From assembly GCA_014871385.1 (NCBI GenBank), contig CM026428.1, positions 11,236,815 through 11,300,814 of the forward strand: a stretch of 64,000 nt of DNA, given 5' to 3'. Shown here in pieces: positions 35,081 to 46,638 of the stretch. The DNA comes from Ceratodon purpureus (lineage: Eukaryota; Streptophyta; Bryopsida; Pseudoditrichales; Ditrichaceae). Every line of letters starts with the position of its first letter. Within the stretch, counting starts at the first letter, position 1. A program made the translations under genes and the position numbers. The notes under the pieces were generated by a model. That model ran no database searches. It saw only the letters and a program-made list of their open reading frames with translations, and was not told where the DNA came from.

Positions 35081-35702
35081 GTTTGCAGACGCAGAGACTA
35101 GAAGAGTGTGTGAACTAGCGAAGCGATAACGAGAGAGCAAAGTGAGAGGAATGATTCATTGCTGTTGATCATTTTATTCAGGTTGGAATGCCCATGTTAA
35201 CAGCTGGAGAATGATTCATTCTGTTAGGTAACGAATGTACGATTTAAGAGAGACGGCGCTAACTAATTACAATGCCACTTTTTGCAGGTCTAAGTATATG
35301 AGGTCAGAATTTTAGAACTATACTTTATTAATTTGAATCGTGAAGAGGATTCTATTTGTTATGATGTATTATAATAGTAGAATGAGCCGTCTTTTATATT
35401 CTACATTTAAGACAATGAATAAAAAAAGGAGCATGCATTGAAGTGCTTGATTCAAATCTTTTAATTTTTAGTGTGCTTGGATTTTTTCTTGGTAATTAAA
35501 GGATGATATTTTAAATTGTACTTTAATTATAGAGTTGTTAATGGTACTCTTAATATAAAGACTGTAGAAAATGTTTAAGTGGTTAATATTTTATATGTAT
35601 TTAGGGTTGTATTAAATTAGTTGTGCGATATAGGTATTTAAGCAGGTAGGAAGTTCTCCAGAGAGCCTTTTTTTTGAGTGAGTCATTCTTTTGGTTAGAC
35701 AC
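35081..35702. promoter_or_regulatory. Probable divergent promoter region of the MULE
   Basis: It lies between the transposase start (reading left) and the CTD-like gene start (reading right). AT-rich, with two copies of GAATGATTCATT (35150-35161 and 35209-35220), which could be transcription-factor sites. The sequence shows this much only. Confidence 0.4.
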
Positions 35703-38700
35703 ATGAAGCAGAGTGGAGGTCCATCTCCCTCTACTTATGTCACTCCTAAACCTAGAAGAAAACCAGGTCGAACAGATTTTACGGATAGAAGAGCGAGGAA
35801 GAGGAGAGAGTCACGTAAGAAGGTATGTTTGAAAGTTGACCATTTGAATGCACCCGTTAAAGGGAGAGGAGCAGGACTGCCTGTAGCTTTGAAGTTCTCT
35901 AGCATTCGCAAAGTTATTCTAGACTCAATAGAGGAGGAGAAGGAACAGTTCTTTGAGAGCAACGTAATCGGTAATCACGAGCAGGAAATGGAGGTACTTG
36001 GAAGTAGAGATGCACGTGAGGCCATGACGGAAGAATTAGTCTTTAATTGTAGTCAAAGAGTAGAGTCTCCGCAACCTTCTATTTCATTCAATGAATTTTC
36101 GACAGGGGAGCCGGATTCTCAATCAGATCTATATGTCGACTCCGAGCAGGTAAGCTTTTCTACACCGACTTGACTGCACTTCATTCGTTCAATTAATTAA
36201 GTGTTCTAAAGAGTAGAAGCAATACTAATTACAAAATGTATATTAATTTTGGGAATGTACCGAATGATCTGCCTTATCTCACGTAAATGCCGCGGAACTA
36301 AAATGGTTGAAAATTTCGTATAAATATTTGTAGAATAACCAGAGGATAAGGGTGTTGGGAAAGTCGAGTAGAGGTTCAGTGGGTGCCGAGCTCGACCATC
36401 TGCTGAAAATTGCGAGGAGGGCGAGGAGTGACATTCTGGGAGCAGGAGACGGAGGCGAGGCTATGGCTGCGAGGGAGGAGGAAGTGAGGGACATGCCGGT
36501 ACAGGTGGACGGAGAGGAGGCCGCAAGGCAGGAGGAGGTCGGAGAAGAGATGGCGGCGGAGGAGGTCGGAGAAGAGATGGAGCAGCTCGAGCTTCCTATG
36601 GACTCGAATGAGGAGCAGGAGAGGACAGACGGGGACAACGGGGAGGAAGACCGCGAGGAGGAGGTACGGAGCTTGTGACAGAACTTTATGTAGATCTTGA
36701 GTTATGAGTTGAGGCTGTACGGATCTTGGGTTACGAGTTGAGGCTGTACGGATCTCGTTGTACGGGTCGTTTGGGTTTGACTTGGAGTCAGTCCATGTTG
36801 ATAGAATGCGTAATCAAGTGTTGGGTGATTATGGATTGGGGGTTTGCTTGTCTGGGTTTCTAAGGGTTTGCTTGGATTTCTCATGGCTTGCGAAGTTTAG
36901 TTGGTTGGGGGTTGGAGGTTGAGAGAGTGGGGGAAGAAGTGAGGAGTGAGATGAAGTGAGGAAGAGCTGATCCGCATGCACTGATGAAGAGGCATGTTGG
37001 ATTAAATTGAGTTTTCGGTATTCGGGATTGCGTGCGGATTGGATGGGTGTTGGTGTGCTTGCCTGCCCTCATGCATTTCGGCTTCTGTGCAATGGAGAGC
37101 TGCTTGCCGCCGCGTAGAGAGCATGTTTGCTTGCTCTTGGATTTCTTGGAGCTTTTTGTTTGGGATTTAAAAGTGTTCCGGTCGTACTACAGTTGCTCAA
37201 CATTGGGAATGGACTTGTGCCGATTCTGTGACGAGTTGTGTGAATGGAATGCTTCGGTATTCACTTAACATGAATTAAATGTGAAGCTGCTTGAGAGCTT
37301 TCGGTTTTTTATTTGTTTTTTTTTTAATTTTCCAAATTTTAAAAACCGGCCCGCCTACTGTCGTGAACGACAGTAGGCCGCGACCTTGGTGTCATGTTTG
37401 GGGATTTTGATATTGCTTCTTTTTTTTTTTTAATTTTGTGAGGAGTTGTGTGAATGGAATGCTTCGGTATTCACTTAACATGAATTAAATGTGAAGCTGC
37501 TTGAGAGCTTTGGAGTTTTTATTTGTTTTTTTTTTAATTTTCCAAATTTTAAAAATCGGCCCGCCTACTGTCGTGCACGACAGTAGGCCGCGACCTTGGT
37601 GTCATGTTTGGGGATTTTGATATTGCTTCTTTTTTTTTTTTAATTTTGTGACGAGTTGTGTGAATGGAATGCTTCGGTATTCACTTAACATGAATTAAAT
37701 GTGAAGCTGCTTGAGAGCTTTCGGATTTTTATTTGTTTTTTTTTTAATTTTCCAAATTTTAAAAATCGGCCCGCCTACTGTCGTGAACGACAGTAGGCCG
37801 CGACCTTGGTGTCATGTTTGGGGATTTTGATATTGCTTCTTTTTTTTTTTTAATTTTGTGAGGAGTTGTGTGAATGGAATGCTTCGGTATTCACTTAACA
37901 TGAATTAAATGTGAAGCTGCTTGAGAGCTTTGGAGTTATTATTTGTTTTTTTTTAATTTTCCAAATTTTAAACACGGGCCCGCCTACTGTCGTGAACGAC
38001 AGTAGGCCGCGACCTTGGTGTCATGTTTGGGGATTTTGATATTGCTTCTTTTTTTTTTTTAATTTTGTGAGGAGTTGTGTGAATGGAATGCTTCGGTATT
38101 CACTTAACATGAATTAAATGTGAAGCTGCTTGAGAGCTTTGGAGTTATTATTTGTTTTTTTTTAATTTTCCAAATTTTAAACACGGGCCCGCCTACTGTC
38201 GTGAACGACAGTAGGCCGCGACCTTGGTGTCATGTTTGGGGATTTTGATATTGCTTCTTTTTTTTTTTTAATTTTGTGAGGAGTTGTGTGAATGGAATGC
38301 TTCGGTATTCACTTAACATGAATTAAATGTGAAGCTGCTTGAGAGCTTTGGAGTTTTTATTTGTTTTTTTTTTAATTTTCCAAATTTTAAACACCGGCCC
38401 GCCTACTGTCGTCAACGACAGTAGGCCGCGACCTTGGTGTCATGTTTGGGGATTTTGATATTGCTTCTTTTTTTTTTTTAATTTTGTGAGGAGTTGTGTG
38501 AATGGAATGCTTCGGTATTCACTTAACATGAATTAAATGTGAAGCTGCTTGAGAGCTTTGGAGTTATTATTTGTTTTTTTTTAATTTTCCAAATTTTAAA
38601 CACGGGCCCGCCTACTGTCGTGAACGACAGTAGGCCGCGACCTTGGTGTCATGTTTGGGGATTTTGATATTGCTTCTTTTTTTTTTTTAATTTTGTGAGG

Positions 38701-41700
38701 AGTTGTGTGAATGGAATGCTTCGGTATTCACTTAACATGAATTAAATGTGAAGCTGCTTGAGAGCTTTGGAGTTTTTATTTGTTTTTTTTTTAATTTTCC
38801 AAATTTTAAACACCGGCCCGCCTACTGTCGTCAACGACAGTAGGCCGCGACCTTGGTGTCATGTTTGGGGATTTTGATATTGCTTCTTTTTTTTTTTTAA
38901 TTTTGTGAGGAGTTGTGTGAATGGAATGCTTCGGTATTCACTTAACATGAATTAAATGTGAAGCTGCTTGAGAGCTTTGGAGTTATTATTTGTTTTTTTT
39001 TAATTTTCCAAATTTTAAACACGGGCCCGCCTACTGTCGTGAACGACAGTAGGCCGCGACCTTGGTGTCATGTTTGGGGATTTTGATATTGCTTCTTTTT
39101 TTTTTTTAATTTTGTGAGGAGTTGTGTGAATGGAATGCTTCGGTATTCACTTAACATGAATTAAATGTGAAGCTGCTTGAGAGCTTTGGAGTTTTTATTT
39201 GTTTTTTTTTTAATTTTCCAAATTTTAAACACCGGCCCGCCTACTGTCGTCAACGACAGTAGGCCGGGAGGGTATGGACGGATTTGGGGATTTTATCGAT
39301 TTATTTTTTATTCTCTTTATTCTTTGATTTTTGGTGTTATAAGAATTGCATTTTGCTCCCAAAATCTGAATATTCTTTACATTTTATTCAATTTTCAATG
39401 GTTTTATTATAATTTTTAATAGGAATGTCAAGCTTTTGAAGTTTTTTACATATTTGAATGATAATTTCAGTTTTTTAAATTTTTTGAAAAATTCTAGACC
39501 TACTGTCGTCAACGACAGTAGGCCGAGGGAGGGGCATGGAGTTTGGGGATTTTTGAATTGTTTTTTTTTTAAATTTTTTTGGAGTTCTTTTGTGTAATAA
39601 AATAGCATGAAAGCTTAGAGAAAATTAATAGGAAATAAAAGCTTTTCAAGTTGTATACTTAGTTGAATGTTATTATTTTTTTTTTAAAATATTTTGAAAT
39701 TCCCCAGACCTACTGTCGTCAACGACAGTAGGCCGAGGGAGGGGCATGGAGTTTGGGGATTTCTGAAGTGTTTTTGTTTTTAATTTTGTTGGAGTTATTT
39801 TGTGTGATAAAATAGCACGAAAGCTCAGAAAAAATTAAAAGGAAATGGAAGTTGTATACTTATTTAAATGATATTATTTTATTTTTAAATTTTTTTGAAA
39901 AACCCCAGACCTACTGTCGTCAACGACAGTAGGCCGAGGGAGGGGCATGGACTTTTGGGATTTTTGAAGTGTTTTGTTTTTTAATTTTTTTGGAGTTCTT
40001 TTGTGTAATAAAATAGCATGAAAGCTTAGAGAAAATTAATAGGAAATTAAAGCTTTTCAATTTGTATACTTCGTTGAATGTTATTATTTTTTTTTAAAAT
40101 ATTTTGAAAAACCCCAGACCTACTGTCGTCAACGACAGTAGGCCGAGGGAGGGGCATGGAGTTTGGGGATTTCTGATGTGTTTTTGTTTTTAATTTTGTT
40201 GGAGTTATTTTGTGTGAGAAGCTGCTTGAGAGCTTTCGGATTTTTATTTGTTTTTTTTTTAATTTTCCAAATTTTAAACACGGGCCCGCCTACTGTCGTG
40301 AACGACAGTAGGCCGCGACCTTGGTGTCATGTTTGGGGATTTTGATATTGCTTCTTTTTTTTTTTTAATTTTGTGAGGAGTTGTGTGAATGGAATGCTTC
40401 GGTATTCACTTAACATGAATTAAATGTGAAGCTGCTTGAGAGCTTTCGGATTTTTATTTGTTTTTTTTTTAATTTTCCAAATTTTAAACACGGGCCCGCC
40501 TACTGTCGTGAACGACAGTAGGCCGCGACCTTGGTGTCATGTTTGGGGATTTTGATATTGCTTCTTTTTTTTTTTTAATTTTGTGAGGAGTTGTGTGAAT
40601 GGAATGCTTCGGTATTCACTTAACATGAATTAAATGTGAAGCTGCTTGAGAGCTTTGGAGTTTTTATTTGTTTTTTTTTTAATTTTCCAAATTTTAAACA
40701 CGGGCCCGCCTACTGTCGTGAACGACAGTAGGCCGCGACCTTGGTGTCATGTTTGGGGATTTTGATATTGCTTCTTTTTTTTTTTTAATTTTGTGAGGAG
40801 TTGTGTGAATGGAATGCTTCGGTATTCACTTAACATGAATTAAATGTGAAGCTGCTTGAGAGCTTTCGGATTTTTATTTGTTTTTTTTTTAATTTTCCAA
40901 ATTTTAAAAATCGGCCCGCCTACTGTCGTGCACGACAGTAGGCCGCGACCTTGGTGTCATGTTTGGGGATTTTGATATTGCTTCTTTTTTTTTTTTAATT
41001 TTGTGAGGAGTTGTGTGAATGGAATGCTTCGGTATTCACTTAACATGAATTAAATGTGAAGCTGCTTGAGAGCTTTGGAGTTTTTATTTGTTTTTTTTTA
41101 ATTTTCCAAATTTTAAACACGGGCCCGCCTACTGTCGTGAACGACAGTAGGCCGCGACCTTGGTGTCATGTTTGGGGATTTTGATATTGCTTCTTTTTTT
41201 TGAGTTCCTTTTTGTGTAAAGTCAATGCATGGTTGATAAAATAGTTTTAATTGAATGGTAAAAGTCTTGATGAGTGTTGATGAGTTCTTAAGGTTTTTTT
41301 GGGAGCTTCTCGAGGTTGTGGTTTGTTTCATTATAGTTGCTGTTTTTTCTAATAATTAAAAAATTGTTTATGATTAAGGACTCTGATGGAGATCATCTGG
41401 GTAGCGAGCGTCAAGACCCGACTCCAGCAGAAACTGAGGTATTTCATTCAATTTTCAATTTATATTGTTTTCTTATGTGTTTGATTTTGAGTTCTATTCG
41501 CCTCAAACACATGTTCGTTTCCTTCATTTTAAAAAATTGAAGTTAATCCTCACTTCATTTCTGCTACTCTAGGTATCATCCGATGCTCCTGAGATGTCTG
41601 CTACTTCCCCCATTTCTGTGATCAATGTTTCCGATCTTTCGGATTCATTTGATCAGCCTTATTGTACCTGTGATGTAGCCAACCCTGTAGGTGTGGAAAG

Positions 41701-42025
41701 TGGACCTCTCGAGGTCCACTCTCCTCAATACATGCCTACCTCGCCAGTGTACATGCCTACCTCTCCAGTGTACATGCCTACATCCCCGGTGTATGAGCCA
41801 ACCTCCCCGGGCTATATGCCCACGTCTCCTGCACAGGGCTCCCCGCCGATGTCTCCACCCTCTCCTTCGTCGCCGATTAGAGTCAGGAGGCCAGCCCATG
41901 TGGTCTTTGCTCTGCCGGCTATTTTGCCGTGCCCTGTCCAACAGACCAGGCGATTTTGGAGGAGGCGCCGTCACTGGAACTGTAGACAGTCTAAGGAGTA
42001 CTATAGTCGATCCTCACGTAGATAG
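35703..42025 (+). CDS. Acidic MULE protein ending in RNA polymerase II CTD-like heptads
   Basis: My exon model is 35703-36149, 36343-36663, 41379-41438 and 41573-42025. All junctions are GT-AG and phase 0, giving about 426 residues. Exon 1 is Lys/Arg-rich ([16 protein letters not shown]). Exon 2 is very acidic (repeated V-G-E-E-M). Exon 4 encodes five tandem heptads at 41729-41833: YMPTSPV three times, then YEPTSPG and YMPTSPA. These match the Pol II CTD consensus YSPTSPS at five of seven positions and keep the Ser5-Pro6 pair. An Arg-rich tail follows. The 4.7-kb intron 2 contains the satellite array. The 3' end may instead splice into the next gene; no strong in-phase donor was found. Confidence 0.55.
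36692..36750. repeat. Two-copy tandem repeat, 29 bp
   Basis: Two adjacent copies of GATCTTGGGTTACGAGTTGA followed by GGCTGTACG, with few differences, lie at the start of the long intron just before the satellite region. Confidence 0.7.
37231..41195. repeat. 209-210 bp satellite array with 19 copies of an invariant palindrome
   Basis: Units repeat every 209-210 bases, with only four irregular steps (259, 201, 170 and a 209 after the 201). Each carries arms CCTACTGTCGT and ACGACAGTAGG separated by two bases. Palindrome starts: 37354, 37564, 37774, 37983, 38192, 38402, 38611, 38821, 39030, 39240, 39499, 39709, 39910, 40119, 40289, 40499, 40709, 40919, 41128. The centre is GA (10), CA (7) or GC (2); the arms do not vary. 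Units at 39.3-40.2 kb have largely different flanks but keep the palindrome. Long T-tracts and AATTTT blocks flank each site. The array lies inside the long intron of the CTD-like gene. Confidence 0.95.
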
Positions 42026-42170
42026 TTTTATCAATCACAGATGATGATTGAGTTGTTAAAAGAGAGGTTACAGTATGAAGATATATTGTTACTTTCTTTT
42101 ACATAATTGTCTACTTTGCATGACCTTCTTCGATTGTGCTTGTTTTCCTAATTTGCGCACCTTCTCGCAG

Positions 42171-45100
42171 GTTACGCAAACACAAGATCTGTTGGTGAAA
42201 CCATCTTGTCCGTTAAACTTGAAGACTGCCACAGAAGGGGAATTGGAACATCAAACCAAATACAAGGTGAACACCAACGCCGTCATCAACAAGCTCAGGA
42301 TCAAGCCATCGCAGAAGTCCCGAATGTCGGTGCCCCTGTGCAGGATGATTCCAATGGCAAAGGTCAGACCAGTGGGCGAAGTGGGTGTGCAGCATTTGGA
42401 GCGGGAGTTCGTCAAGGGGTATAGAGATGGCGACCGCGTCATGTACATCTCCATGTACAACAACGAAGAGCAGACACGAGATGTTACGGATGAGGTCATG
42501 GCTAAATGGAGCCCATTATGGAGGGACGCGAATGATGCCTTTGAATTTGAGCTTCAAAGTGACGAGGACTGGTCGCATTTCTCGGGGAAGATGTTTTTTG
42601 TCTGGGAAGGTAACCATCGCCTCTCAGCATGGCTTCGGCATATCAACAAGCATCATGCAGAGGACCCGTCATGGCACATATCAGTGAACTGCATAGTACT
42701 CGATCCCCGTGGCCATGTTGGCAATCTTCTTCACGCAATGCATGACATCAACTGGTAAGTACTTGTTTCTTTTCTCCTGTTTTTCATTTGTTACTTAATC
42801 TCATCTCTTTTATTCATCATACGTATTTTGGTTTCTTTTCAGGTCGACTGAGAATGACCACGTGAAGAGTAATCTCCCTGCAAAACTATTTCGAATCCGC
42901 TCTTTTGGAATGATGAAGCTTGAGGAATTCAAAGACCTCCTAAGTCCTGAAGAGTATGACGCATGTTTGAAGAACAAGCCACCTAATCCCTCCTGGTTTC
43001 CCTTGACAACTAAAGTTTTCATCGCATTTCTCTACCGAGTAAGTCCTACCTCCTCTCTCTATTTGCTTTTTATTCTTCAATACTCATGGAATTTCCTAAG
43101 CCTGAATTATCTATCTACAGCGGGAACTTGCTGCGGCCTCCGATGAAGCAGCAAATGCCTACCGCATGAAGACACCCGTGGAAGAGCAGTCTGCAAGTGC
43201 AGTTTGGGACGTCATGAATGAGGCATCAGAGAGAATGGTCGAAGCCATCAAGAAGAAGGACTTCACCAAGTACTTGGCCATTGCAAATCCCAAGAATGGT
43301 GACGACTTCCTCAATGAGGTGACTCACTGATCATTGTTCAATTCACAATTTCGTACGACTTCATTAATTTTTGTATTTATCTTTTTCAAACTTCCTTGCT
43401 TCTTGCAGATTAATCGCCATTTCAGTCTCAACAATAAGCCTGAGATGTCAGTCGATAAGCTTCAGAAGGTTGTTCCTGCGGCCGTTGAGCCCAAATACAA
43501 GGCTCGTTGGTTGAAGTGGTGGAACTCATCCCCGACTGCTCGAACATCTTACAGATTTCTGCCATCTGAATTCAAAGACACCGAATTCGACCCATGGTTG
43601 AACAAAGCTTCATTCTGGGCTGGGGTAATTTTCATTAAAAATTTCTTTCGATTTCCTTGTTCCTTTATTTTTTTACTGTATTCCTTCTTCGCTGCTACTT
43701 ATATGAATTCTGTATTACAGTTGGAGGAAGCCGTCATCCACGAAGTCGAGGACATATTCAAGTCTGAGAACCTCGATATCAATTGGATGGCATTTCCTGA
43801 TGTCCAACAGCCGGGCGATTTTGTGGAAAGTTCACGTATTCTCTTGTGGGAGAAGGCCTTCCCTACGTTCATAGGAAAAAAAGCTGTGAAGCACTTCGAC
43901 AAGAAGTCCAACTTCGCTAAATTCCCTGGAACCGCTCAAGTTGTCAAGCGGGTTATTTACCGGTACATTACCAAACTTAATCGCATTTCCATTTCATAGT
44001 TCTCATTGTAATTATTTCTTATACTTACCTCCTTTGTGTCTTCCCATAGGTACTTCAAGCGAGAGCTTCTTTTGAAGGGGGCCATCAGCGTTCAGCAACT
44101 CCCCATGTACTTCAAGCTTTGGACGCAGACAACCTCGGACCAGTGTATCTATTCTCCCCAGCAGATAAAAAGGTACAAAGCTGCTCACCTAGACGCTGGA
44201 TGCTGGTATCTTGATTGTATTGGTGGTTTCACCATTGACTCCGAGGCGGAAGTCAAGATGCTGCACGATGGAGGTGCAGTTGTCGTGGAGGACTCCGTGG
44301 ATGATGCAGAACGTCCTGAAGGAGAGCAGGATCAGTCTTCTGCTCCTCCACCGAAGAGAGGGAGAGGAAGGCGACTAAAATCTCTGGGTTCTCGGTCAGA
44401 GGCATCACAGCAAACTGGTGCGGAGTCTTCCGCGCCAAGTGAGAAGGCACCAGAGCCCTCTCCGGGTATTGTCGTTACGAACCCTTCTCCAGCTTCTTCA
44501 CCGGCTCCTTCCTCGATCAGTGCTTCGGAGATCACCAGAGGTCTCCTTCAGCAGAGGAAGGCCAAACTATATCCTCAAACAACTTCTTCCGCTGGAGCTT
44601 CGATTTCCACACATGTCTCAGTCTTCAACTCATCTGTGGATTCCATGTTACGGCGAAATAGGAGACAGGAGAGAAAAGGTGGCGACCCGGATTGGATCAA
44701 GACTCAAGACTTCATTCGCAAGGTTTGTTCCTATATTTTGACATTTCCTGGATTCTGCCACCTTTACTCGCTAAGCAGTTACTAACTCTGCTTTCTTGTT
44801 TCCTCAAGTTTGGAGCAGGCCGCGAAAACATAGTTGGGGACCGTTGCAAACAAGAGGACCATCTGGGAGTCGACTTGATCATTGCCGACATCCCTGAGAA
44901 TCTTCCCGTCCCATCCGTTTCCGTTCCCCCCACGAGTATTCCGCCTTGGAACTCTCGCTACAAGGATTATTTGTACGACATCTTCCATTTTGCAGATGAT
45001 TTCCTGCAGAAAGATGGTGCCATCTGCCTCATCTACAACACTGATCAGAAGCTGGCTGAGGATATCGAGGTAGAAGCTGCTGGTGGTGGATACGTGCTGT

Positions 45101-46124
45101 TCAAGGACTGGTGGGGTGTCAATGTACTCGGCCTGACTTCTCCTACGAACCCCGAGAACTTGGTACTTTTCCTGAACATGCCCTTCTCTTTGCTTACTGA
45201 TAACCCTTCCGCTTCATTTTTCTCACTAGTTTTGCTTGACTGCAGACTATGCGGTTCTGGATTCGCGTCTACGTTCGTAGTGGCAGTACTTTCTCCTTCC
45301 AGACGAAGAAGGAAGACCTGATACATGGGCTCCTCAACATTACCGAGAGTGATGCCATTTTCAACTTCACCGATGCCGACTCTCAGCTCATGAATGGGGA
45401 GGTGCCGTGGAGAGGCCCAAGGGAGAAATCCCCTGAGATGATGCAGAGCATCATTGAGGAGCTGTCGAAGCCCGGCGACATAGTCTTTGACTGGAATGCT
45501 GGGACAGGTAACTCTCTTACATATCTCTGCTTCATTTTTCCTCTCGTTTTTTCCAAAGTTTCTCATTTCTTTGTTTCTCTTCGAGTTTCAGGGGCCTCCA
45601 TCAAGGCCGCCCAGGCTGTTGGTCGTCACATTCTCGCTTTTGAGGATGACGAAGCCATATTCAACGCCCTTCTCAAACCATCCGCCATGGGCCCTCCTAA
45701 ACATCCAAGGCCGGCAGCAACAGGCGAAGCGCCTCCAAAGAGAGCAAGACCTGACAAGTGGTGTACGTCTTCTATTCTTCGTTCACATTATCCAAGCATT
45801 TCTTCTCTTTCCAGCTCTACGTACAAGATCTAACCACAATCGGTTCTCTATTCCAGAGTAGTTTCTGCATCACCGCCACGTGTGCCAAGAGCAGTGTCCA
45901 CTCCGTCGTGGCGTCTTCATTCCAGCCCGATTCAGCCTTTCATACTTCCGGACTACGCAGAGGGCTTAGCACAGGCGTTTCAATCTCGAGCCCTTACATA
46001 TGTTCCTAGTCGGCCAACTACTTTTGATCCCAGGGCCCTTCAATTCGTCGATGACGAGGCGGTAGAAGGAGATACGGAGTCATCTAGTTCTGAGAGTGAA
46101 AGTAGCGACTGTAGCATGTTGTGA
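42171..46124 (+). CDS. ParB/Srx-like plus permuted amino-methyltransferase-like protein of the MULE
   Basis: My exon model is 42171-42754, 42843-43038, 43121-43318, 43409-43624, 43721-43962, 44050-44722, 44809-45162, 45246-45507, 45592-~45762 and ~45859-46124. The frame is kept throughout, about 1,000 residues if the ATG at 42324 is the start. V-W-E-G-N-H-R-L-S-A-W (42600-42632) fits the ParB/sulfiredoxin G-x-H-R-x-x-A box. The middle is unrecognised; a Pro/Ser-rich basic linker follows (44.3-44.6 kb). The C-terminal part has D-L-I-I-A-D-I-P (motif IV position) and later K-P-G-D-I-V-F-D-W-N-A-G-T-G (motif I position), the order seen in beta-class N6A/N4C DNA methyltransferases. Motif IV lacks the usual PPY/PPW. 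It ends in an acidic Ser-rich tail. The last junction is uncertain, and fusion to the upstream CTD-like exons is possible. Confidence 0.6.
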
Positions 46125-46638
46125 GGTTGAAGGACGCTTCGGTCTATTGTTGTTTTCATTTGATTTGATTTGATTTAATTGGAGTTCATTGGGTAATCCT
46201 TCGTCTACTCTACTTCACTGAACCTAAACTTGTTATAATTCTCATGTCCAATTTGTCTCCGTGTTTGTAAAGGATGAAATGTCACAACTGTAATGCTCAA
46301 AATATAATATGAAGAATGAAATGTTACAAAAGAAAAGCTCAAATGTAATATTGTGCTGTTATTTATATTTTACTCATTCAAAATCCCACATTTGCATAGC
46401 CATGTTACCTATTCTTGACTTGGTGTACATCTTGGTTTCTGCTACTCCATTATTGTACACGAACTCTGAAATTATCCACGACCTTTTAAGACCATTTCTT
46501 TTAGTTGGTTTCGAGTTCTCTTATTTCTAGAATCATCTATATTATCTTAAACCATCATGCTGGAATACTCGTATCTAGATCCAATGAATGACCAAATCTT
46601 AAGGATTGTATTCGAACACCCCACTAGACTTCACTGTA
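46125..46638. other. MULE spacer between convergent genes
   Basis: No supported gene. It must include the 3' ends of the ParB/methyltransferase-like gene (+) and the 123-aa gene (-). AT-rich. Confidence 0.4.

Noticed and set aside
37231-41195. Regularly spaced repeats as a CRISPR array
   Set aside because: The repeated unit is ~210 bp with near-identical sequence throughout and no unique spacers. The setting is a plant transposon.
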